41,898 bases of DNA. It comes from an uncultured Neisseriaceae bacterium (lineage in GTDB: Bacteria > Pseudomonadota > Gammaproteobacteria > Burkholderiales > Neisseriaceae). Below, one piece after another: positions 35,058-41,898 of this stretch (the stretch's first letter is position 1; each line of letters begins with the position of its first letter). The notes beneath the pieces were generated by a model. The model ran no database searches. It saw nothing but the letters and a program-made list of their open reading frames with translations, and was not told the DNA's origin. The position numbers were made by a program, and so were the translations under genes. The DNA is taken from positions 1-41,898 of the forward strand of contig CALYOS010000020.1 in the NCBI GenBank assembly GCA_945267035.1, given 5' to 3'.

Positions 35058-35618
35058 ATGAGACAAAAAACGATTAACCGTTGTGACTGGGTGGGCAATA
35101 CCGAGCTTGAACAGCATTATCATGACCATGAATGGGGAAAAGTTCAGAAAAACGGGCATAAATTATTTGAAAAGATATGCCTGGAAGGGCAGCAAGCCGG
35201 CTTATCGTGGCTGACTATATTGCAAAAACGTGAAGAGTATCGTCGCTGCTTCTTTCATTTTAATCCTGAAAAAATAGCGGCCATGACTTCCATCGAGCCC
35301 TTATTACAGAATTCTGGGCTAATACGCCATCCTGGTAAGCTTTCTGCCATCATCACCAATGCGCGTGCTTACCTGAAAATGGAAGAAAACGGAGAAAATT
35401 TTTCTCAATTTATCTGGTCATTTGTGGATAACCAACCCATTATAAATCACTACCCCAGCTTCAAAAGTATTCCCGCTCAAACAGTCATTAGCCAAAGCCT
35501 ATCGCGCGAATTAAAAAAACGCGGATTTGTCTTCGTAGGTCCGGTTACCTGCTATGCATTCATGCAATCCATGGGATTAGTCAACGATCATATCATTAGC
35601 TGCTTTTGTCATTCCTAA
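35058..35618 (+). CDS. tag: DNA-3-methyladenine glycosylase I
   Basis: A 186-residue base-excision repair enzyme that removes 3-methyladenine from alkylated DNA. The zinc-binding residues of the Tag family are all present: C9 in NRCDWVG, H22 in YHDHEWG, H178 and C182 in VNDHIISCFC. Other hallmarks are FEKICLEGQQAGLSWLTIL (active-site Glu in the helix after the loop) and KRGFVFVGPVTCYAFMQSMG. Length and start agree with the family. It lies 70 bases after the Mn exporter on the same strand but is probably a separate unit. Confidence 0.95.
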   Translation: MRQKTINRCDWVGNTELEQHYHDHEWGKVQKNGHKLFEKICLEGQQAGLSWLTILQKREEYRRCFFHFNPEKIAAMTSIEPLLQNSGLIRHPGKLSAIITNARAYLKMEENGENFSQFIWSFVDNQPIINHYPSFKSIPAQTVISQSLSRELKKRGFVFVGPVTCYAFMQSMGLVNDHIISCFCHS

Positions 35619-36218
35619 ATGATCATCCGCAAGCTGGTCTCATCACAAGCATCAGACTGTTTTTTTTAAATTAGTGCTAAGTGAATAGTTTGATTTCATT
35701 AATCCGGCGCATAATTAATCTCTACAAGAATAATGTTTCGCCTAAAAGTAGAGCAAATTTAAACTTAACGACAGTTTTTGAAATTTAACTGATAGATAAG
35801 ATAGAACTGACTGCATCATTTTAAAAATAAAAGTTGGTCTTATCTTTACCCATTGCCCCTACGTACCTTGCCTTAAGCGCAGCAAAACTTATATTCTGAA
35901 TAAATCCCACAGCTGAAAGATCATGTAGTTGCTCAAAATAAGAATTTGAAAGATTTGATCTTGGACTAAAAAATAGTAGAAAATAACCATTCCTAATTTA
36001 TCATTCTCTACCATAGTGACCAGCATGATAAATGCATAGCAAGGGCTAAATTGTTATTATTGAAATTATAATGATTAGAATAATATAATAAAAAAATCAA
36101 AGCTAACAGACAGGTATAACCAAATTATGAGTTCATGCAAGGCAGAATTGTTTTAGATTATTAGCATCACAATCAAAATTTATCCAAACTAGGAACAATA
36201 ACCCACGTTAGCACAATC
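35619..36218. other. 0.6-kb AT-rich spacer
   Basis: No gene seen on either strand. A TATAAT at 36067-36072 could serve as the -10 of the following secreted-protein gene. Otherwise nothing recognisable. Confidence 0.4.
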
Positions 36219-36863
36219 ATGAGAAGACAACTGTTCAACACCTGCAAAATAGGCTTTTTTTCGCTGCTTATCGGCCTCAGCAATTTTGCATGGGCAGAGG
36301 AAAAACCAGAAGAACAAGTTAAAAGTGAAGGCGCCAGCGAGCCAGAACAACTCATCTGGTATGCCTGCCCACTGCAAAATAACCATGTTAGCTATACTAC
36401 CTCACCATTAGATGTTAACTGTCAGGTGGCCAAACATCCTCCTACAGATGCTAGCGATATAAAGGCAAGGTCTCTGGATAGGGTAAACATACCGCGGCTC
36501 GAGGAACTACAACGCCTATGGTACAGCGCAGAGTTTGGTCGAGATGGCGATCTGATGAAAGTTCCGCCGACACCTAAGCTTGGAGTTCATTTGCGGCAAC
36601 AAGAAATTAATAAATATTTTGGCAAATATCCAAACAAAAATGTCGTTATTCCGGCAAAGATCATTGTGCCGCCTAAATTGACGCCAAAGCAATTAGTACA
36701 ACGGGATATCAATAGTGAGCAACGTGCTTTAGCTATAGCGCAAAAACAATTGGATTTAGCCAAAAAACGTGGAGTAGCTGTCCAAATCCAGAAATGGCAA
36801 CAAAATGTTAGTGATCGTCTCACAAACATTCGGGTATTAAAACAAGAATTAAGTCGTTACTAA
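36219..36863 (+). CDS. Secreted protein of unknown function with C-terminal coiled coil
   Basis: A 214-residue protein. A Sec signal peptide (basic start, then IGFFSLLIGLSNFAWA, with likely cleavage after AWA) is followed by an acidic Glu-rich stretch. A short two-Cys module (WYACPLQNNHVSYTT...DVNCQ) resembles the DUF4124-type 'C...YT(T/D)...C' segment. A Pro-rich middle follows, then a predicted coiled coil (about 160-214, QRALAIAQKQLDLAKKRG and onward to LKQELSRY). No catalytic motif is visible. It may act in the periplasm as a structural or binding protein. The DUF4124 link is a weak pattern match only. It is flanked by large empty spacers and followed by a hairpin. Confidence 0.7.
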   Translation: MRRQLFNTCKIGFFSLLIGLSNFAWAEEKPEEQVKSEGASEPEQLIWYACPLQNNHVSYTTSPLDVNCQVAKHPPTDASDIKARSLDRVNIPRLEELQRLWYSAEFGRDGDLMKVPPTPKLGVHLRQQEINKYFGKYPNKNVVIPAKIIVPPKLTPKQLVQRDINSEQRALAIAQKQLDLAKKRGVAVQIQKWQQNVSDRLTNIRVLKQELSRY

Positions 36864-36892
36864 TAACTCAGCTTTTATTCCAATAATAAAAC

Positions 36893-36960
36893 AAGACAAT
36901 GTTTTGTCTTCAGAACAGGCCTTCGTCAAGCAGTAGCGTAGCAAGCTACTCATTATTTTT
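36893..36960 (+). terminator. Two hairpins after the secreted-protein gene
   Basis: AAGACAA (36893-36899) pairs with TTGTCTT (36904-36910), without a T-run. AGTAGC (36932-36937) pairs with GCTACT (36945-36950) and is followed by a T-rich tract to 36960, making the second the likelier terminator. Confidence 0.55.
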
Positions 36961-37904
36961 ATAACAGTATCTATCTATCAACATCAAAATAAAAAAAACT
37001 GGAAGTAGGAGTATTTAATATTGAATAAATAAGCGTTTTAAAGATCTCAATATCTTAGAATATTCATAACAAATTTAAACATCGTTTATTTGGATATAAG
37101 CCTTTCATAAAATATAGCGTAAATGATTTAGTAATGATGTTAATTGCCAGAAGAGAGAAAAATTTTCTCCGATCTTCATTCTCATTTTGCCTGACATAAA
37201 TTCTTGTATCATCCGTGTCATTGTTTTTGTGTGGGCACTTTTTTTAAAATAATTTGCTAGCGTTTTTTTGCAAAATCATTCATCCATAAAATAAATGCCA
37301 ATTTAATATTTTATCAATAAGATCAAATCATATCGAGCGATAGCCATATGTCGAATCTTCAAAAGTTTTATCGCAACCTTGCCAGACGGGATTGACATGT
37401 ATTCATCAAATTCATATTTTAGCAAGACATTGTATTGCTAAAATATTTATCCATTCGCGGTATTTTACGGAAAAATAGTATAGGTCATGGTCCTATATTG
37501 AACGATAAACTGAATAAGATAGTTTAACTTTTAATGACCCTTATTTATTGTTTTTGCAGAAGATGTCCCTTTTTCACTAGCTAAATCAGCTGTTCTTAAT
37601 GGGAAATGAGGTAAATCTAATCCTTCCTCATTTTTCATTGAATGACGACCATATGGATGAGTTTATTTTTTTGATAAAGCAAAATTAAAAAAAATGGCAA
37701 TATGCCAGTCTTTTAACAATCTCAAACAGCAATATTTGATATAAACTGTTCATTTAATTATTCATTCTGTATGCACTACATGGCTTCTTCGATGAGGAAT
37801 TTAGAAGTGCCAAATAATCAGCATTCACTGTTGATTAATTTAACACTTTTTTCTCACGGATGAACATGGGTAACATCAGCTGCTACATGGTAGTTGAACG
37901 ATAA
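36961..37904. other. 0.95-kb AT-rich spacer
   Basis: No gene supported. A plus-strand ATG at 37349 opens 15 codons (MSNLQKFYRNLARRD), then stops; the same frame later reads KYLSIRGILRKNSIGHG before another stop, a possible remnant. A perfect 12-bp inverted repeat is listed separately. Confidence 0.35.
37414..37446. repeat. Perfect 12-bp inverted repeat
   Basis: ATATTTTAGCAA (37414-37425) and TTGCTAAAATAT (37435-37446) are exact inverted copies with a 9-base centre. It is not adjacent to any gene end: the nearest are about 460-550 bases away. Confidence 0.8.
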
Positions 37905-38831
37905 CTAATTATTTTCGCTTATAAACCGAACTCCAGACAGATGAGAAGCTAAAATAGCATCCTTTATCATCTGCAAAGCTTTAGGACGGGCAAAATTTCG
38001 TCTTGATGCCAAAACGATGCGCCTAGTTGGAGTGGGTTGTGCAAATGGAACAATACTAAAGAGTAAATGATCATTTTCAGTTAATGCCGTAGCCGGCATT
38101 ACACTAATACCCAATCCGCTGGCTACCATATGGCGTATTGTGGTGATTGAACTACCTTGAATAGTGTTTGATAAACCCAAGATCTTTTGTCGAGAAGCCA
38201 AATCCTGACAGCTATCTAATACATTATCGCGCATGCAATTACCTTCAGTGAGTAACAAAACTCGTTCATCACTTAATTGCTGCGTTGTCACCTCATTATA
38301 ATGTTCAAATTTATGTCCTTTAGGCACAATGACAAAAAAGGGTTCATCATACAAAGGTATCGTTTCTAGTCCAGCTTCATGATAGGGTTCTGCAACCACT
38401 ATTGCATCCAGATCGCCGCGCTTCAACGAATCCGTGAGCACAGAAGTGTAATTTTCATCCAGTTGCAGGCACATTCCTGGAGCTTGATGACGTAATGACA
38501 AAATGAGCTTGGGCAATAAATACGGCGCAATCGTAAATATCAGTCCCAGTTTGAAAATACCTTCTAATTCATTTTTCTCCTTATTGGCCATTAGCTTAAT
38601 TCGATCGGCTTCTTCCAACACTCGTTGAGCCTGATCCACGATCCGTTGCCCCGATTCTGTCGTAATAATTTCATTACTACTGCGATCAAATAAGGTTAGA
38701 CCTAATTCCTCTTCCAATTTGCGGATCGCTATGGATAACGTTGGTTGGCTAACATAACAGCGTTGAGCGGCGCGCCCGAAATGCTTTTCCTGCGCCACCG
38801 CTACAATATAACGTAATTCCGTCAATGTCAT
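37905..38831 (-). CDS. oxyR: OxyR, hydrogen peroxide-sensing LysR regulator
   Basis: A 308-residue LysR-type regulator that activates (and in Neisseria also represses) peroxide-defence genes such as catalase. The N-terminal winged helix-turn-helix reads [20 protein letters not shown]. The redox pair is C199 and C208 in [13 protein letters not shown], at exactly the positions of E. coli OxyR, with the surrounding G-x-C-x-R-D pattern. T100 lies in the effector pocket ([12 protein letters not shown]). The start codon overlaps the minE stop by four bases (ATGA), so it is translationally coupled to the min operon, an order also known from Neisseria. Confidence 0.95.
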   Translation of the reverse strand: MTLTELRYIVAVAQEKHFGRAAQRCYVSQPTLSIAIRKLEEELGLTLFDRSSNEIITTESGQRIVDQAQRVLEEADRIKLMANKEKNELEGIFKLGLIFTIAPYLLPKLILSLRHQAPGMCLQLDENYTSVLTDSLKRGDLDAIVVAEPYHEAGLETIPLYDEPFFVIVPKGHKFEHYNEVTTQQLSDERVLLLTEGNCMRDNVLDSCQDLASRQKILGLSNTIQGSSITTIRHMVASGLGISVMPATALTENDHLLFSIVPFAQPTPTRRIVLASRRNFARPKALQMIKDAILASHLSGVRFISENN

Positions 38832-39097
38832 TCACTGACCTTTTTTATTCCAGATTCTGGTAAAGTAATGTTTAGCGCCAGCACATCCATCCCATCTTTC
38901 TTTTCTTGAGAAATTTGGATATCTTTCAAAGAAACATGAACATATTTTGACAGCACTTGTAACAATTCTTTTTGCAAGGTCGGCAAATAGTCTGGCGTTT
39001 GCGTTGCGCGTTCCTGAGCAATAACAATTTGCAAACGGTCACGCGCTACCTGAGCCGATTGCTGTTTTTTCCCAAAAAGAAAATCCATTAAAGACAT
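38828..39097 (-). CDS. minE: Cell division topological specificity factor MinE
   Basis: An 89-residue MinE. MinE stimulates MinD ATPase and drives pole-to-pole oscillation that keeps the Z ring at mid-cell. It begins with the membrane-targeting MSLMDFLFG, followed by the MinD-interacting segment ([20 protein letters not shown]) and the dimeric topological-specificity domain ([19 protein letters not shown]). It starts 3 bases after minD and overlaps oxyR by four bases. Confidence 0.96.
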   Translation of the reverse strand: MSLMDFLFGKKQQSAQVARDRLQIVIAQERATQTPDYLPTLQKELLQVLSKYVHVSLKDIQISQEKKDGMDVLALNITLPESGIKKVSE

Positions 39098-39100
39098 GGC

Positions 39101-39916
39101 TTAACCTCCAAACAAACGTTTGAGAAAGCCTTTTTTCTCCGTATCCACAAAGCGGATAGGTCGATCTTCACCCAAAAGACGAGCCACTACATCTTTATAC
39201 GCTTCAGCCGCTACAGAATTTTCCTGCAAAATTACTGGCGTACCGGCATTAGAAGCCTGCAGGACATTTTGCGATTCAGGAATAACCCCAATTAAAGGAA
39301 TCCGTAAAATATCCTGAATATCTTGAACGGACAACATTTCACCTTTTTCTACTCGTTCTGCGGAATAGCGAGTGATCAGCAAATGTTCTTTTACCGGCGT
39401 GTCGTTGGTTTCGGCACGGCGTGACTTACTGGATAAAATCCCTAAAATTCGATCAGAGTCACGTACACTAGAAATTTCAGGGTTAGTGGTAACAATTGCT
39501 TCATCGGCAAAATACAAAGCCATCAATGCGCCTTGTTCAATACCAGCTGGTGAATCGCACACAATAAACTCAAAACCCATTTCATTGGCTAGCGTATTCA
39601 AAACCTTTTCAACGCCTTCACGTGTCAATGCATCTTTATCGCGTGTTTGCGAAGCGGGTAAAACAAAAAGATTGTCGCAATGCTTATCTTTAATTAATGC
39701 TTGATTAAGTGTTGCTTCGTCCTGAATAACATTGATCAGATCATATACCACCCGACGTTCACAACCCATAATCAAATCCAGATTGCGTAAGCCAACATCA
39801 AAATCAATTACCGCAGTTTTGTGACCTGCCAATGCCAGTCCAGTTGAAATACTGGCACTGGTTGTGGTTTTACCCACACCACCCTTACCTGAGGTCACCA
39901 CAATAATCTTTGCCAC
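39101..39916 (-). CDS. minD: Septum site-determining ATPase MinD
   Basis: A 271-residue ParA/MinD ATPase. It has the deviant Walker A SGKGGVGKTT near the N-terminus, KTAVIDFDVGLRNLDLIMGC with the Asp of the A' motif, and IVCDSPAGIEQGA as Walker B. The C-terminal amphipathic membrane-targeting helix reads KKGFLKRLFG. All functional elements are intact. ATP-bound MinD dimerises on the membrane, recruits MinC and is released by MinE. It is the second gene of minC-minD-minE-oxyR; the 69-base gap after minC may allow an internal promoter. Confidence 0.97.
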   Translation of the reverse strand: MAKIIVVTSGKGGVGKTTTSASISTGLALAGHKTAVIDFDVGLRNLDLIMGCERRVVYDLINVIQDEATLNQALIKDKHCDNLFVLPASQTRDKDALTREGVEKVLNTLANEMGFEFIVCDSPAGIEQGALMALYFADEAIVTTNPEISSVRDSDRILGILSSKSRRAETNDTPVKEHLLITRYSAERVEKGEMLSVQDIQDILRIPLIGVIPESQNVLQASNAGTPVILQENSVAAEAYKDVVARLLGEDRPIRFVDTEKKGFLKRLFGG

Positions 39917-39985
39917 AATTCAATTCCTTTTGTGAAATTAATCAAATTTGTTACTAACTAAAACCCTAATCTAATTTCGACACAT

Positions 39986-40735
39986 TTAATGCCCATGAAT
40001 AGCACTTAATATCAAACGATCATCCTGTAAATAAGTTTGAACAGGCTGGCTATCTAAATGTGCAGGTAGTTGCTGATCAAAAATACGGTAAATCCCAGCA
40101 ACCGAAACCAACTCAGCTTGCATAGACTGTGCAAAAATACGCGATTCCTTATTGCCCGCAGCTCCGGCAAGTGCCCGACCCCGTAACGGACCATAAACAT
40201 GGATATTGCCGTCAGCAATGATTTCTGCACCTTCACTAACCAGCCCCATAACAATCAAGTCACCTTTTTCTGCATAGATCTGCTGTCCCGTTCGTACCGT
40301 CCGATTAATGATCAGAGTAGGCGATACAGAATTCACTTCTGGCGGCTTGGTTGGATTAGGAACAGGCTCTTCATTTTGCTCAGTTATCGCTTTTCCTGCT
40401 GCTTTCACCCAGGAATGTGCCTGTTCTTCGGGTAAAACTCCAAAGCCAATGCCAAATTCACTGGCCAAATGAGCCCAAGCTTCATCAGCATGACGAATAG
40501 CGACAATCCGCAGATTATAACGAGCAAATAGAGCAATTAGCTTGCCTAGATCCACCATGTCCGGATTGTTGAAACGATGCATGTCCAGTGTAAAAGGCAT
40601 ATTACGCAAATTACCAAAACGTTCCGTTCTTTGTTGTAACTCTTTGTTAATAACAGTTAAATTATCTGTTAGAAGCTGTAGCGACAGAACATCCAAACGT
40701 CCGGATTTAACATTAAAAGCAGCTTTCATTAGCAT
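39986..40735 (-). CDS. minC: Septum site-determining protein MinC
   Basis: A 249-residue FtsZ inhibitor. The N-terminal domain (about 1-110, FNVKSGRLDVLSLQLLTDNL and onward) blocks FtsZ assembly. A variable Pro-rich linker (about 122-138) leads to the C-terminal beta-helix domain with the MinC signature TVRTGQQIYAEKGDLIVMG, GSEGAEIIADGNIHVYGPLR-like repeats and GRALAGAAGNKESRIF, which binds MinD. It starts MLMKAAFN (ATG 40735, or ATG 40729). It is the first gene of the operon and divergent from the DUF2520 gene. Confidence 0.94.
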   Translation of the reverse strand: MLMKAAFNVKSGRLDVLSLQLLTDNLTVINKELQQRTERFGNLRNMPFTLDMHRFNNPDMVDLGKLIALFARYNLRIVAIRHADEAWAHLASEFGIGFGVLPEEQAHSWVKAAGKAITEQNEEPVPNPTKPPEVNSVSPTLIINRTVRTGQQIYAEKGDLIVMGLVSEGAEIIADGNIHVYGPLRGRALAGAAGNKESRIFAQSMQAELVSVAGIYRIFDQQLPAHLDSQPVQTYLQDDRLILSAIHGH

Positions 40736-40871
40736 AATTGCCTAAAAAAATTTTGACTAAAAATATAAAAAATAAACCTAAGAGCCCAAGTGTACCGTGT
40801 TGATCATCTGGCTTCAATTACCATATAAGGAATAAACCAATAATTTGCATACTCAGACTAAAGCGGAAAAG

Positions 40872-41786
40872 ATGAACACAGTACAGACCAGACAAATATT
40901 AGCTTCAAAACCTAAAAAATTACGTATAAATATCATTGGGGTAGGAAAAGTTGCGACGACAATGGCAGTATTGTGGCATCGAAGTAACCAAATTCATATC
41001 CAATCAGTTTGGAATCGTAGCATTTCTGCCAGTAGACAATTACAACATCTATTACCCCATATAGAAATAATCTCAGACCTAAACGACATGTCGCCGGCAG
41101 AGATAATTGTTTTTGGACTGCGTGATCAAATTCTCCCAATCATGGCTGAAAAAGTCAGTCGTATGCAGTGGATGACGCCCGATACAATACTTATACATTT
41201 CAGTGGAGCATTGGCAAGCAGCGTACTTATGCCTGATAAAAAAAAGGCATTAACTGGTTCTATGCACCCTGTCTTTGCCTTTTCCGATATTGATACAGCC
41301 ATATCTACACTTCCGGGACATTTGTGTGCCATTGAAGCAGCCGAAGCGGTACAACCTGTATTACAAATACTGGCTCAAAGCGCTGGATTAGAAACCTTTA
41401 TTGTCAGTAGCGAGCAAAAAGCACGTTACCATGCGGCACTTTCTGCCAGTGCTAATTTTTTAGTGACATTAAACCACTATGCGCGCAATATGCTGGAATC
41501 CATTTCCATTCCCAACAATCTGGCAGATCGACTCGTTAATCAATTAATGCTGCAAAACCTCAACCAATTGCAACAATTCTCACCGGCGGAAGCATTGACC
41601 GGCCCGATCAGTCGCGGAGACATGCATACCATCTCCAAGCATTGGCATTCTTTAACTACACAAGAGCAAAACCTGTACCAGGCCTTAGCCATTCAAACCT
41701 TAAAACTGACTACCCTAAGTCAAGCAGAACAGACCCAGATAAAAAAAATCATCAATTACAGTCAGGATGAAATTGCAAATGAATAA
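40872..41786 (+). CDS. Rossmann-like/DUF2520 domain protein
   Basis: A 304-residue protein in two parts. The N-terminal NAD(P)-binding-like Rossmann fold (LRINIIGVGKVATTMAVLW, with the G-x-G-x-x-A/G loop written GVGKVA) resembles ketopantoate/prephenate dehydrogenase-type reductases. The C-terminal helical DUF2520 domain contains LTGSMHPVFAFSDID, SAGLETFIVSSEQKARYHAA and LTGPISRGDMHTISKHW. That second part is like the 6-phosphogluconate-type C-terminal domain. The reaction is unknown; a role as an NAD(P)-dependent reductase is only inferred from fold. ATG 40872 is preferred to an in-frame TTG at 40845. Confidence 0.85.
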   Translation: MNTVQTRQILASKPKKLRINIIGVGKVATTMAVLWHRSNQIHIQSVWNRSISASRQLQHLLPHIEIISDLNDMSPAEIIVFGLRDQILPIMAEKVSRMQWMTPDTILIHFSGALASSVLMPDKKKALTGSMHPVFAFSDIDTAISTLPGHLCAIEAAEAVQPVLQILAQSAGLETFIVSSEQKARYHAALSASANFLVTLNHYARNMLESISIPNNLADRLVNQLMLQNLNQLQQFSPAEALTGPISRGDMHTISKHWHSLTTQEQNLYQALAIQTLKLTTLSQAEQTQIKKIINYSQDEIANE

Positions 41787-41864
41787 ATGGCAAAAGAGAT
41801 CAAAATAAAAACCAAATAGAAACAATGAAATTTGGAGAAAACTAAAAATAAAGCGGAGAAAGAG

Positions 41865-41893
41865 TTGACATAGAAACTGATGGGGCGTATAGT
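41865..41893 (+). promoter_or_regulatory. Strong sigma-70 promoter at the window edge
   Basis: Perfect TTGACA (41865-41870), 17-base spacer and TATAGT (41888-41893, 5 of 6 matches) followed by a GC-containing start region. Its near-consensus form is typical of stable RNA or ribosomal promoters; the transcribed gene would begin beyond the window. Confidence 0.6.
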
Positions 41894-41898
41894 TCGCC

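Overview
The window looks like chromosome of an AT-rich betaproteobacterium of the family Neisseriaceae, most probably a Snodgrassella-like bee-gut symbiont. This is inferred from gene content, base composition and the Neisseria-type order minC-minD-minE-oxyR; I could not run a database search. Housekeeping genes (dinG, rplM-rpsI, metK, tex, lldD, dnaK, minCDE-oxyR) are intact. They are separated by unusually long AT-rich spacers that hold stop-riddled remnants of genes, as expected of a host-restricted genome losing genes.

Layout. Positions 1-3.2 kb: the end of an unrecognised protein, decayed sequence, and one intact but isolated SPL-family radical SAM gene. 3.2-7.4 kb: an orphan methionine-binding lipoprotein gene (metQ-like) divergent from dinG, then the rplM-rpsI ribosomal operon with its terminator. 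7.4-8.5 kb: decayed spacer. 8.5-10.7 kb: a lipid A acyltransferase divergent from metK. 10.7-16.4 kb: a tripartite drug or fatty-acid efflux operon (MarR regulator, NodT-type outer-membrane factor, EmrA/FarA adaptor, EmrB/FarB pump). 16.5-20.8 kb: a second LpxL-family acyltransferase, a UDG-superfamily protein, a membrane-anchored CHAP hydrolase, an AraJ-type MFS transporter and a YnfA-type membrane protein.

21.4-26.0 kb is the most unusual part. It is a tandem array of small lipoprotein genes: three intact copies, one copy broken by a single nonsense codon, one copy whose frame is kept over 154 codons despite four internal stops, and two more eroded fragments. Paralogs are chimeric, and a 133-bp spacer segment is identical between two units, so recombination has acted here recently. 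The protein family has a lipobox, a Ser/Thr/Ala/Pro-rich linker and a roughly 90-residue C-terminal domain with two conserved cysteines. I cannot assign it a function.

26.0-34.2 kb: tex, lldD, a previously easy-to-miss 55-residue two-helix membrane protein, dnaK behind a sigma-32-like promoter, and a DASS-family dicarboxylate/citrate transporter. 34.2-36.9 kb: a yybP-ykoY (manganese) riboswitch in front of a UPF0016-family manganese exporter, then tag (3-methyladenine DNA glycosylase) and a secreted protein of unknown function. 37.9-40.7 kb: minCDE-oxyR on the minus strand. 40.9-41.8 kb: a DUF2520 Rossmann protein. The last 35 bases carry a near-consensus promoter that fires out of the window.

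Together the genes serve envelope maintenance (two lipid A acyltransferases, efflux, CHAP hydrolase, lipoproteins), metal and oxidative stress control (Mn riboswitch/exporter, OxyR), lactate and dicarboxylate use (LldD, DASS), DNA repair (DinG, Tag, UDG-like) and division-site placement (MinCDE). No CRISPR array, tRNA, rRNA, prophage or intact insertion sequence was seen.
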